NCBI RefSeq assembly: GCF_016583625.1
Contig: NZ_NRRN01000035.1
Span: forward strand, 1 to 33,418
Reading direction: 5' to 3'
DNA: 33,418 nt
From: Halorhodospira abdelmalekii
GTDB taxonomy: Bacteria > Pseudomonadota > Gammaproteobacteria > Nitrococcales > Halorhodospiraceae
Part shown: in pieces, positions 1-8,300 of the stretch
Position numbering within the stretch: position 1 is the first letter of the stretch
Layout: each line of letters begins with the position of its first letter
The notes under the pieces: generated by a model
Told to the model about the DNA's origin: nothing
What the model saw: the letters and a program-made list of their open reading frames with translations, nothing else
The model's database searches: none
Made by a program: the position numbers and the translations under genes

Positions 1-53
1 GCCTCGGGGTCGGCGGGGGGTTCGGTGACGGTAAAGGGGGCCTGCTGACTCAC
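1..53 (-). CDS. dsrK: DsrK N-terminus (partial, runs off the left edge)
   Basis: On the minus strand a GTG codon overlaps the dsrM stop (GTGA), and 17 codons stay open to the window edge, reading MSQQAPFTVTEPPADPE. The four-base overlap is typical of translationally coupled subunits. In sulfur oxidisers the gene after dsrM is dsrK, the heterodisulfide-reductase-like iron-sulfur subunit of the DsrMKJOP membrane complex thought to interact with DsrC. The peptide is too short to identify by itself, so the assignment rests on gene order and overlap. It contains no cluster motif. Confidence 0.65.
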   Translation of the reverse strand, partial: MSQQAPFTVTEPPADPE

Positions 54-919
54 GACTGCCTCCTCTCAGCGGCGGTGCTCCCAGCGGCAGTGCCCCCGGC
101 GGCGGTGCTTGCAGCGGCGGCGGTGCTTGCAGCCGCAGTTCTCCCGGGTGCAGTGCTTCCAGCGGCCGTGCTTGCAGACGCAGTGCGTCCAGCGACAGTG
201 CCCTCGACGGCGGCAGCCCACGGCGCGATGTGGCGGCGCTGCCGTGAGTCGTCGGGCTGGTTGCGGCTCGGGCTAAAGAAGACCCCGGGGGCGTGGAGCA
301 GCTTGCTGAAGGGGAAGATCACCAGCAGCGCGAGGACCAGCAGCAGATGGCTGAGCAGCAGCGGATCGGTCGGCAGCGGCTGCCAATCGAAGCGGAGCAG
401 GCCGAGGAAGAAGGCCTTAACGGCAACCACGTCGGTCGGCTGCAGGTGCTGCATCCCCAGGCCGCTGAGGGCGATGGCAAGGAGCAGCGCCAGCATGAGG
501 TGATCGGAGAGGCTGCTGATGTGGCGCAGCCGATCGACGATCAGCCGCCGCAGCCACAGCCCAGCCAGCGCGATCACCAAGGCGTAGGCGGCGTAGAGGC
601 CGAGCGGCTGCAGCAATAGGAGCCACTGCGGCACCGGCTCGATGACGTAGCGCAGGTGGCGCAGGACGACCAGCAGCAGGGCGATGTGCATCAGCCAGCC
701 GAGCAGCCAGATCCACTTATTCGAGCGCAGTAGGCTCCAGAAGAGGGTCACCTCACTGGCGACGCGCACTGCTGCGCCGCTGCGGGTCGTCGGTGCCGGT
801 GTCGTCGGGATGCGCAGCGGCGCTGGGGTGCGCGCATAGAGCGCGATCCGAGCGACCAGGCCGGCGACGAAGAGGGCGCCGGCTAGGTAGAAGAGCACAG
901 CAAAGGTCGCGGTCAACAC
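50..919 (-). CDS. dsrM: DsrM, NarI-like cytochrome b subunit of DsrMKJOP
   Basis: This 289-residue membrane protein starts at a GTG with GAGAGG about 8 nt upstream. Hydrophobic helices are visible near residues 2-28, 68-91, 97-127, 138-158 and 188-208. His78, His88, His140, His191 and His209 lie in or beside them and are candidate heme b ligands. The family (NarI-like DsrM) passes electrons across the membrane between the quinone pool and the DsrK side of the complex, where DsrC is handled. The conserved core ends around residue 236 (RHIAPW). It is followed by about 53 residues made almost only of Ala, Thr, Ser and Gly in imperfect repeats, which I do not associate with the family. The gene follows dsrC after 31 bp and overlaps dsrK. 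Confidence 0.93.
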   Translation of the reverse strand: MLTATFAVLFYLAGALFVAGLVARIALYARTPAPLRIPTTPAPTTRSGAAVRVASEVTLFWSLLRSNKWIWLLGWLMHIALLLVVLRHLRYVIEPVPQWLLLLQPLGLYAAYALVIALAGLWLRRLIVDRLRHISSLSDHLMLALLLAIALSGLGMQHLQPTDVVAVKAFFLGLLRFDWQPLPTDPLLLSHLLLVLALLVIFPFSKLLHAPGVFFSPSRNQPDDSRQRRHIAPWAAAVEGTVAGRTASASTAAGSTAPGRTAAASTAAAASTAAGGTAAGSTAAERRQS

Positions 920-950
920 GGCTCAGCCTCTCGGATCGCGCGGCTGCGCC

Positions 951-1283
951 TTAGACGCAGCCGGTCGGTTTCGGCAGCCCGGCGTAGCGGCACGCCTGCT
1001 TCGCCGGCCCGTACGGGAAGAGCTCGTAGAGGTACTTGCTGTTGCCCTTTTCCGGACCGAGGCGCTTGCCGATCTGCTTGGTCAGCACCCGCACCGCCGG
1101 GGCGATCTGGTACTCGTCGTAGTACTCGCGCAGGAAGTTGATCACCTCCCAGTGCTGCTCGGTCAGCTCCTGGCTGTCTTCCTGGGCCATCACCTCGGCG
1201 AGCTCAGGGCTCCACTGGCTCAGGTCTTGGATGTAGCCCTCTTCATCGGTTGGTATCGTCTGACCGTTAAGCTCAATGGCCAT
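951..1283 (-). CDS. dsrC: DsrC sulfur-carrier protein
   Basis: The 110-residue product has the DsrC/TusE fold signature, including the IAPAVRVLTK and KYLYELFPYGPAKQACRYAG segments. The flexible C-terminal arm carries both redox cysteines, Cys98 and Cys109, with Cys109 the penultimate residue. This is the spacing that defines true DsrC as opposed to single-cysteine TusE. In sulfur oxidisers DsrC takes sulfur from DsrEFH and presents it to DsrAB, and its trisulfide form is thought to be handled by DsrMKJOP. The ATG has GGAGAG close upstream. A 174-bp gap separates it from dsrH, the widest spacing in the operon part seen here, which leaves room for separate processing or expression of this abundant carrier. 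Confidence 0.98.
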   Translation of the reverse strand: MAIELNGQTIPTDEEGYIQDLSQWSPELAEVMAQEDSQELTEQHWEVINFLREYYDEYQIAPAVRVLTKQIGKRLGPEKGNSKYLYELFPYGPAKQACRYAGLPKPTGCV

Positions 1284-1382
1284 GGTTTCTCTCTCCTCTC
1301 TGCTGCTTGCGCGTGTAGTGATTTGCCCGGTGTCTCTGGTGTGTGCGCTGTGTATGTGGCGCGTGCGGCGCCTACCGTGCAG

Positions 1383-1404
1383 GGGGCGGTGCCGTCCCCG
1401 CCCC
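1383..1404. other. Hairpin in the dsrH-dsrC gap
   Basis: A 7-bp GC-only stem (GGGGCGG with CCGCCCC) encloses an 8-nt loop in the 174-bp gap between dsrH and dsrC. No T-run follows on either strand, so it is not a standard terminator. It could be an mRNA processing or stabilising element that adjusts dsrC level, which is inference. The rest of the gap contains no ORF I would support. Confidence 0.35.
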
Positions 1405-1457
1405 GCGCTGGATCGTCACCCTCTGGACTGCTGCCCGCAGCACCGCGCCCAGATCTC

Positions 1458-1769
1458 TTACACCCACGCCTGGTGGGGGCCGTAGTCGACGATCAGCTGA
1501 ACGAAGCCTTCGTAGTCGACGATCTCAGCGCCGGCGATCAGGGCCTCCGGGGCCACCCCGCGCGCGCTTAGGTCGGGGCCGAGGACGTACAAACGCCCCT
1601 GGTTCGCCAAGTCGCTCAGTGTGGTTGCGCTCGGTGCGGCGGCCAGTGCGCCGTAGACCCCGTCTTCGATCAGCAGCAGACGGCTCTCAGCCGATTGCGC
1701 CTCAAGGTGCAGCAAGCACGAGTCCAGATCGCGGGTCTGCAGTGGAGATTTATTAACGGTGTGCAGCAT
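1458..1769 (-). CDS. dsrH: DsrH, sulfurtransferase subunit (TusB-like)
   Basis: This 103-residue TusB/DsrH-family protein begins MLHTVNKSP and contains the ESRLLLIEDGVYGAL block typical of the family. Its only cysteine, Cys18, fits the conserved DsrH cysteine position. DsrH is the gamma subunit of the cytoplasmic DsrEFH hexamer, which passes persulfide sulfur from TusA towards DsrC. It sits between dsrF (68 bp upstream) and dsrC in the canonical order. The presence of dsrEFH marks the operon as sulfur-oxidising rather than sulfate-reducing. Confidence 0.95.
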   Translation of the reverse strand: MLHTVNKSPLQTRDLDSCLLHLEAQSAESRLLLIEDGVYGALAAAPSATTLSDLANQGRLYVLGPDLSARGVAPEALIAGAEIVDYEGFVQLIVDYGPHQAWV

Positions 1770-1837
1770 GGTCTTTAGCCTCTGTCGAAGATGCTGAATC
1801 AGGCGACACCGCGAAAAACGGCGCTACGGTCAAACGG

Positions 1838-2230
1838 TCAAAACGACATGATGACGTCTTGTTCGGACATCAGTGCGCTCATGCGCGCCCGATCGACGAC
1901 CTCGACCGGCACCACCAGATCGTCGGCGGTCATCCCGCGCGCCTCTAGCGACTCGCGCTCGACGTAGAGCTTTTCGATGTCGTAGCCCTCAAGGGCGCGG
2001 TAGGTCGGAGCGAAGTTCTTCATCTCGATCGCCTTGGCGTCTTGCCCCTTGCGCAGCTGCAAGACCCCGTCATCAAGGAAGGCGAGGCTGACGTCTTGAT
2101 CGAAGGCGGCGCTGATCAGCACCACTTCAAGCGCCTCAAGGGCGTAGATGGTGCCGTGCGGCGCCTTACGGTTGACGAACATAAAGCGCTTGATTGTGCT
2201 CGCTGCATCCTCATCGAACTCGTCGTTCAC
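1838..2230 (-). CDS. dsrF: DsrF, sulfurtransferase subunit (TusC-like)
   Basis: The 130-residue product starts at a GTG preceded by AGAGGAG. It has the DsrE-like fold with the TusC/DsrF segments FVNRKAPHGTIYALEALE and FLDDGVLQL. There is no cysteine in the whole protein, which suits a structural subunit because the active cysteines of DsrEFH lie in DsrE and DsrH. It is separated from dsrE by 119 bp, in which I see no gene. The start could lie a few codons downstream, but the ribosome-binding site supports this one. Confidence 0.95.
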   Translation of the reverse strand: MNDEFDEDAASTIKRFMFVNRKAPHGTIYALEALEVVLISAAFDQDVSLAFLDDGVLQLRKGQDAKAIEMKNFAPTYRALEGYDIEKLYVERESLEARGMTADDLVVPVEVVDRARMSALMSEQDVIMSF

Positions 2231-2349
2231 AGCACTGTTCTCCTCTTGTGTGGGGCTGCATCCGGCTAGTGGTTGTTCTCGCTCTCGTTTTCGCTTCTGC
2301 TCTGGCGCGCTCTTGCGTGGAGCGCGGGGGCGAACGCCTACGCCCTCGA

Positions 2350-2709
2350 TCAGTCGCCGAAGGTGACCAGGCGGTCGGCCTCGATACCGATCTCGACCAG
2401 CTGTCCGAGGCCCGAGATCCGAAAGCCCGGGGCTAAGATCTCGTCTTTGACGCCGCGGCGCAGTGCGGCGGCGACACAGACGACGAGATCGACGTCGTGA
2501 TCGGCGGCGAGCTGCGACCAGCGCTGTACGATGTTGCGATCGTCCTGCTGCGGCTCCTGCAGCCGGTTGGCGTTATGCACCCCGTCCATGTAGAAGAAGA
2601 CCCGCGGTACGCGATGCCCCATCGCGATCGCCGCCTTGGCGAAGTGGTAGGCGCTGTCGGCGGCCTGATGTTGATAAGGGCTCTCGTTGACCAGGATCGC
2701 AAATTGCAT
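2350..2709 (-). CDS. dsrE: DsrE, catalytic sulfurtransferase subunit (TusD-like)
   Basis: The 119-residue protein belongs to the DsrE/TusD family. The catalytic cysteine is visible as Cys78 in the motif CVAAALRRGV, the same position as described for the family. It begins MQFAILVNESPYQHQAADSAYHFA, with the usual substrate-pocket region VFFYMDGVHNAN at 37-48. DsrE accepts sulfur from TusA in the DsrEFH complex and transfers it to DsrC. The gene lies 36 bp after dsrB in the same direction. Confidence 0.97.
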   Translation of the reverse strand: MQFAILVNESPYQHQAADSAYHFAKAAIAMGHRVPRVFFYMDGVHNANRLQEPQQDDRNIVQRWSQLAADHDVDLVVCVAAALRRGVKDEILAPGFRISGLGQLVEIGIEADRLVTFGD

Positions 2710-2745
2710 CGATGACCTCCTGCCAGGGCGGGCTCGCGGTGCGAG

Positions 2746-3834
2746 CTAGAAACGCAAGTGCGCAGAGGCGTTCAGCTTAGCCCGTGAGCCGTGCCAGTGC
2801 TCAATGTGGTGCCGCGTAAAGGGCAGATCGGTGAGTTCGAAGAAGCGCACCCAGCCGATCCGTTCGATCCACTCGCCGACCCGCTCGTAGTCACGGGCGT
2901 GGTCGCGATAGGCGTAGAGGATCTTTTTAACGTGTTCGGCTACCTCCGGCCAGCGCGGCGGATTGTTCGGCAGGCCAGCCACCACCATCTTATGGAAACT
3001 CGGCACGCCGCGGGCGTTCGAGTGGTTGCCGCCGACCCAGATGGCGAGTTTCGAGTGCTCCGGGTCGTTGATCTGCATCGGCGGGCAGGGCGGGAAGCAG
3101 GCACCGCAGGCGACACACTTGCGCTCATCGACCTCAAGCGACGGCTTGCCGTCGACCACCGCCGGGCGGATCGCCGCGACCGGACAGCGGGCGACCACGG
3201 ATGGGCGCTCGCAGACGTTCGCCACTTGATCGTGCTGGATCTTCGGCGGCTTGGTGTGCTGGATGTTGATGGCGATATCGCCCTGACCGCCGCAGTTGAT
3301 CTGACAGCACGAGGTAGTGATGTGGACGCGGTTGGGCATGCGCTCCTGAATGAACTCCTCGTGCAGCTCATCCATCAACGACTTGACCACGCCGGAGGCG
3401 TCGGTCGCCGGGATATCGCAGTGCAGCCACCCTTGGGTGTGGGAGATCATGGTCACCGACGGGCCGGTGCCGCCGACCGGGAAACCGGCCTGCTGCAGGG
3501 CGCCGATCAGCGGTTCGACCTTGTGCGCCTCCGCGACGGTGATCTCGACGTTGGAGCGGATGGTAAAGCGCATATAGCCGTCGGCGTACTGATCGGCGAT
3601 ATCGCACAGCGAGCGAATGGTGTAGACATCCATCTGCCGCTGCGTGCCGGCGCGCACCGTCCAGACCTCCTCGCCGCTGTGGGCGACGTGGTGCAGCACC
3701 CCTGGGCGCGGGCGGTCGTGGTACTGCCACTGCCCGAAGTTGCGCCGCAGCGTCGGATGCAGGTGCGGGAAGGGGTCCGGGGTGCCGCTCTCAATCGGTC
3801 GCCGGGGCTGGGTTGGGGTTGCTGCTTCGGCCAT
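2746..3834 (-). CDS. dsrB: Reverse-type dissimilatory sulfite reductase, beta subunit
   Basis: The 362-residue product pairs with DsrA in the siroheme enzyme that, in sulfur oxidisers, releases sulfite from DsrC-bound sulfur. I chose the ATG at 3834 because GGAGGAG lies about 10 nt upstream and the next upstream ATG lies inside dsrA. Siroheme/[4Fe-4S] cysteines are Cys139, Cys176, Cys177 and Cys181, in the segment SCCQINCGGQGDIA. A ferredoxin domain follows with Cys217 and the CxxCxxCxxxCP motif at 240-251. The start is 17 bp after the dsrA stop, consistent with one transcript. Length fits the family. Confidence 0.98.
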   Translation of the reverse strand: MAEAATPTQPRRPIESGTPDPFPHLHPTLRRNFGQWQYHDRPRPGVLHHVAHSGEEVWTVRAGTQRQMDVYTIRSLCDIADQYADGYMRFTIRSNVEITVAEAHKVEPLIGALQQAGFPVGGTGPSVTMISHTQGWLHCDIPATDASGVVKSLMDELHEEFIQERMPNRVHITTSCCQINCGGQGDIAINIQHTKPPKIQHDQVANVCERPSVVARCPVAAIRPAVVDGKPSLEVDERKCVACGACFPPCPPMQINDPEHSKLAIWVGGNHSNARGVPSFHKMVVAGLPNNPPRWPEVAEHVKKILYAYRDHARDYERVGEWIERIGWVRFFELTDLPFTRHHIEHWHGSRAKLNASAHLRF

Positions 3835-3851
3835 GGCCAGTTGCTCCTCCG

Positions 3852-5117
3852 CTAGCTGACATCGTGCTCGGCGGCCCGCTGCCGTTGACGTTCCCGCCAC
3901 TTCTCCGCCTGCTCATCCCAGTCGTCCATCCGCACATAGGAGATCGAACGCGGCTCGCGGATCATATTCGGGTCGACCTCTAGGCCGACCGCCTCAAGGA
4001 AGTCGGGCAGGCCGATGCGCTCGATCATCTCGCCGACACGTTCGTGCTCGAGGGCATTCTCGGCGAAGAAGTCGACGACCTCTTGCGCCGTCTCTAGCAG
4101 CCGCTCGTAGTCTTCGTGGGTGCGCAGCGGCATAAAGGGGACGACGACCGTGCCAAAGAGATCGCCGATGCGCAGGGTGCGTTTGCCGCCGACGAGGATC
4201 GCGACGCCGCGATCTTGACCGGGGGCCAGCGCCTTGGTCATGACGTTGATGCAGTGCATGCAGCGGACGCAGGCCGAATTGTCGATCTCAAGCTGATCGT
4301 CGTCAGTCAGACTCAGCGCCCCGGAGGGGCAGCGAGTGATGACATTGTCGATGGTGTACTGCCGCCCTTTGCGCGCGACGAAGGCATGCACCTCGTGCTG
4401 ATCGACCTGAATGGCATCACGCCACGTGCCGATGACAGCGAAGTCGGAGCGCTCAATGGCGTTCATGCAGTCGTTGGCACAGCCTGAGACCTTGAATTTG
4501 AACTTATACGGTAGGCTCGGGCGGTGGATGTCGTCGAGGAAGTTGTTGATGAGCATGCGGTGAATCTTCTGCTCATTGCAGCAGGAGTGCTCGCAGCGCG
4601 CTGCACCGACGCACGACATCCCGGTGCGGACCGCCGGCCCGGCGCCGCCAAGATCGAAGCCGTACTCGTTGAGTTCATCGAAGCACGCCTGGACGCCATC
4701 GGCGGTGATGCCCTGGAGCATGATATCGCCGGTCTGTCCGTGCAGGGCGATCAGCCCCGAGCCGTGCTTCTCCCAGATATCGCACAGATCGCGCAGCGTC
4801 TGCGTGGAGTAGTGCATGCCGGCCGGCGGGATGAAGCGCATGGTGTGGAACTCTTGCGCTTCCGGGAATTTTGGTTCGCCGTGTTCATCTTTGAGCTCGG
4901 TAAAGCGCGGGATGATGCCGCCGCCGTAGCCGAAGATGCCGACCGTGCCGCCCTTCCAGTAGCCCTTACGATCGGTGTAGGAGTGCTCCAACTGCCCGAG
5001 CACCCCGGCGATCATCGGCTTGGTCTCGGCCAGGCGCTTGAGGCCGGTGACAAAGCTCGGCCACGGGCCGCTCTCGAGCTGATCGAGCTTGGGTGTATCG
5101 TAGAGCTTCTTAGCCAT
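3852..5117 (-). CDS. dsrA: Reverse-type dissimilatory sulfite reductase, alpha subunit
   Basis: I place the start at the ATG at 5117 (MAKKLYDTPKLDQLESGPWPS), giving 421 residues, a normal DsrA length. The frame stays open another 67 codons upstream, but that part is Pro/Arg-rich and unlike the family. Siroheme-cluster cysteines are Cys169, Cys175, Cys213 and Cys217 (SCVGAARC and SGCANDC). The inserted ferredoxin domain uses Cys263, Cys283, Cys286 and Cys289 (ACVRCMHCINVM). A GGGGTGAG stretch lies upstream as a modest ribosome-binding site. This is the first gene of the operon. The enzyme is cytoplasmic and needs siroheme, which CysG (24560-26041) could supply. Confidence 0.98.
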   Translation of the reverse strand: MAKKLYDTPKLDQLESGPWPSFVTGLKRLAETKPMIAGVLGQLEHSYTDRKGYWKGGTVGIFGYGGGIIPRFTELKDEHGEPKFPEAQEFHTMRFIPPAGMHYSTQTLRDLCDIWEKHGSGLIALHGQTGDIMLQGITADGVQACFDELNEYGFDLGGAGPAVRTGMSCVGAARCEHSCCNEQKIHRMLINNFLDDIHRPSLPYKFKFKVSGCANDCMNAIERSDFAVIGTWRDAIQVDQHEVHAFVARKGRQYTIDNVITRCPSGALSLTDDDQLEIDNSACVRCMHCINVMTKALAPGQDRGVAILVGGKRTLRIGDLFGTVVVPFMPLRTHEDYERLLETAQEVVDFFAENALEHERVGEMIERIGLPDFLEAVGLEVDPNMIREPRSISYVRMDDWDEQAEKWRERQRQRAAEHDVS

Positions 5118-5314
5118 CGCGCTGCTCACCCCTTGCTTGCTGGGCTCGGGCCGGGAGTCGGGCAGCGCCCGCTTACACCGAGGCGGGGGCTGTGGCCGGT
5201 CCGACCGTTTGTTCAGGATCAAAGTAGCGCGCGCCAAGGGGCTTGGAAATATCCATTCGCGGGGTCGCATGGGAGAGGGGGCTATCCCTTTAGGGATAGG
5301 GGGCGCTTCGATGA
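5118..5314 (-). promoter_or_regulatory. Probable dsr operon promoter and leader region
   Basis: This 197-bp gap between the regulator stop and dsrA must hold any dedicated dsr promoter. It contains the 18-bp palindrome at 5282-5299 and a second inverted repeat, CCAAG-GGG-CTTGG, at 5234-5246. Read on the minus strand, TTTCCA and TACTTT stand 17 nt apart and could be weak -35/-10 boxes overlapping that second repeat. This promoter call is tentative. No ORF is supported here. Confidence 0.4.
5282..5299. promoter_or_regulatory. 18-bp perfect palindrome upstream of dsrA
   Basis: CTATCCCTTTAGGGATAG is perfectly self-complementary along all 18 bp, apart from the TT centre. It lies 16 bp after the regulator stop and 165 bp before dsrA. 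No T-run follows on the minus strand, so an operator is at least as likely as a terminator. A 15/18 identical copy occurs at 18823-18840, upstream of the tusA/soe genes. Confidence 0.5.
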
Positions 5315-8300
5315 TCAACCCCTATGGTCGCGATCTTGGCTTTCGGGGGACGAGTCTGTCAGGCGCTCAGCGGTCAGGGCGCGGCGCAGATGAGTGCGCA
5401 GTTCCGCGGGTATGAAGAGGCTAGCGACCTGCCGAATGAGCGGGTGACGGAAAGTGTAGTGCAGGTCTTTTTGATCTTCTTGATCAGGGCATTGAATCAC
5501 TACTTCCGCAGCAAGCAGTTCGGTGAGCCTGTTCTGAACTTCAGCACGAAGCCCCGCTGGAATATCGCCGCGGAGTACTGCTTTGCCAATATTTTGACTG
5601 TTTTTAATGGTTTTAATGATGTTGCTACAGTCAGTATATATTTGATAGGCATTGCTTTGGCGCAGAGGATCGGCTGCGACTACGATCATTAAATCGCGCT
5701 GGGTGAAGCGCTCGTCGAGAACGGCGGCGAGTTGTGCGGTGCGGCGCGCAATGCCGTGCTGGTGTAGAGAGGCACCGAGAAGGTCGTAGAGTAGGCAGGT
5801 CAGGTTGCTGCCTTTGTCATAATCGTGCCCGCTCTGAACACACTGACCATGGCGCTGCTGCCCTTTTGTGAGTTGTTCGATAAAAAGTGGCACGCCAGAG
5901 CAGCGGGCGATTAGCTTGGGTGCGAGTGGGGATGCTCGATGCGCTGGAGATTGTACATCCCGGTGCAGTTTTTTCTCGTTCTTATTCTCGGTCTTGTCCT
6001 CGCTCTCGGGTAAGGGAGGCGCTTCACTGAGTTGTTCAGCTATGACTGTTGCTAGCTGTGTCCCTTCAGTATTATTCAATGGGCCAAGCTGCAGGATTGG
6101 CAGCTTGCGCAGAGGCCTTGGCACTGCGTCGATGTGGCGTGCAGTCAGTAGAACCAGTAGTCGATTATCTTCGGACTCTGCGCTTGTCTTCGGCGGTTGG
6201 TCAGGGTCCTCCGGGCGTGAACTAAGATCCCGTCTCGATCTCGAATTCATTGCGTCCCTAGCGAGAATCTTTTCGAAAAGTGCCAGTGTCGAGGCGTCGG
6301 CCCACTGGGTATCTTCAAGCACGATAACGGTCGGCCTACGCTGAGCGAGTGCACCGGCAAGTTGGACAAAGATTTTTTTAATGCGTTCGCAGCGCTCGGT
6401 TGCGCTGAGTTTGTGTACCCCCGCTTCAGGCGGTGGGGTGATGTCTGCCAGCTCGGCGATCAGCTCAATAGCTAGCGGATCGTCGGTTTCGAGTCGGCCT
6501 AGCCAGTTGCGTAAACCTTTTTTTGCCGTCGCCCATGATTGTTCTGAGCTGACCGAAGCGGTCTTCACCAAGAGACTGCTCAGCGGGTGAAAAGCAATAT
6601 TTCTCTCGGGAGGTTCACAATTCAGTTCGCGCCAGCATCCCCCGGCCGCCAATACCTCCTCGCGCAGCCATGCGACTAGACGTGATTTGCCGATTCCGGC
6701 CTCGCCGGTGACGATTACGCCTGTCAGGCCATTTTCTGGGGGGGCGTTCTCCGTATCGTTTGCCGTATCCCTTGTCGTATCCTCCCGAATGCGTCGCCAG
6801 TAAGCTGCTAGCTCGGCGCACTCGCGCTCGCGTCCGACGATTGGGTAGAGGGTGGGGCGGTACCCTCCTTCGGGCCACCCTGCGGTGGTATCGAGCCAGT
6901 AGCTGTAGGGTGGTTGTAAAGCGCTGCATTGGGGGTGAGAAGTTGGCGAGATCTGCAGAGCTAAGGGGATCAGCTGCGAGGGGGCATGTGGCAGTTCGGC
7001 GAGTTGTTGTCCGCTCTCACTGCCGAGCAGCACCGCCGAACGGGCGTAAAAGGGACCGGGCGCTGTTCGGGTGAACGCAGCAAAACCGGCAAGATTACGG
7101 GCAATGAGAGCGGGTGTGCCGAAAAGGGTACAAGAGTCTAGGGGACATACCTGTACCATGCCGCACTCAATGCCGATATGAACATCGCTTTCAGTGCTGA
7201 GTTTGCGGGCGGCGCGTAGCGCCATCATCAGGGTCTGTTCTTCGGCTGTGGGGTAGCCGAACCACAGCGTAATTCCGTAGGGTTCGTGCTCTGGAGAAGC
7301 GAAGGCGTGGTAGTGAGCCGCAATGAGCTCCGCGCGGTTGCACAGCGTCCGATAGCGTTCGTGCAGTATTTCAGGATCGTTATGTGGCAAGACTTGGGCG
7401 TGGAGGGCGGTAACGTGGCGACACTCTGTAATGTACGTCCCTGTTGTGCTGTCGTGGCTACCGTTCCTGTGGAGTAAATGGCTGACAAGAGTCGTTGTCG
7501 CGGGTTCCGGTTCGCGTTGTTTCTGTTCCCTGAGATTGTAGCGTAGCGCCTGATAAGTCTCGATCGCCTCGGTATATTCGCCGGCGGCGAGGAGGCGGCG
7601 CAGTAAGCAGCGCTGCCCGCCTTCATGCCAGTAATCGAGTGCGGGGGCGTAGCGGGCGATGGCGATGGCTTCCGGATGTGTTCTGCGTAGGCCCAGGTCG
7701 TCAGCAAGGGTAATAGCCCATTCGATGGCGCGCACGCGGTAATGGATACGCTGTGTTTCGATCCACTGCTGAATGGTGCTATCGGGGGCAAGTTCAATGC
7801 CGTCGAGAAAGGTCTTGGAGCAGGTTTCGAGGGTGATGCGAGCCTGTTCAGAATCAATGCTGTTGCCGGCGGGGTCGAGATTGCCGTTGGGGGCAAAATG
7901 GAGGTAATCGAGCGGGTCGGTGTCGAGGCATAGCTGAATATCGGGGCCTAGGCCGATGTGGTTCGAGCTGACGGAGAGGGGGAGAGGCGACATCGGCGCT
8001 ATTGCGTTGCAGGCGGCGCGGATACGACTAAGGGCCTGACGGAGCGAGACCCGAGCATTGTGGCTCGACTGCTCGGGCCAGAGCAGTTCGGCGAGCGTGC
8101 TGCGGTCGATGGCGGGGCATGGGGCGGACGGGTCGCGCAATTGAGCCTGGTAGGCAGGCAATGACCAGTCGGTGTGGGGCGGGGTGGTGAGGGCGGCTCG
8201 GCGCGCGGCAAGAACGAGGTAGGCGAGCAGTACACGAAGCTTAGTGTAGCGTAGTCCAGTGTCGAGCCGCCGTCCGTCGAGCGTGGCACGGAACTGGCCT

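Noticed and set aside
2791-3855. Long plus-strand ORF opposite dsrB (and similar ones opposite dsrA, the GNAT-nitrilase gene and tamA)
   Set aside because: Composition is typical of GC-rich antisense frames, there is no recognisable family or ribosome-binding site, and the opposite strand holds a certain gene.
3835-3900. Upstream dsrB start at 3900
   Set aside because: It would overlap dsrA and add residues unlike DsrB. The ATG at 3834 has GGAGGAG correctly placed.
951-5117. Sulfate-reducing (reductive) Dsr system
   Set aside because: dsrEFH is present between dsrB and dsrC and no dsrD follows dsrB, which is the layout of sulfur oxidisers.
5615-7426. Active adenylate cyclase within the regulator
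   Set aside because: The similarity is limited to framework segments around residues 300-440 and the catalytic aspartates are not visible.
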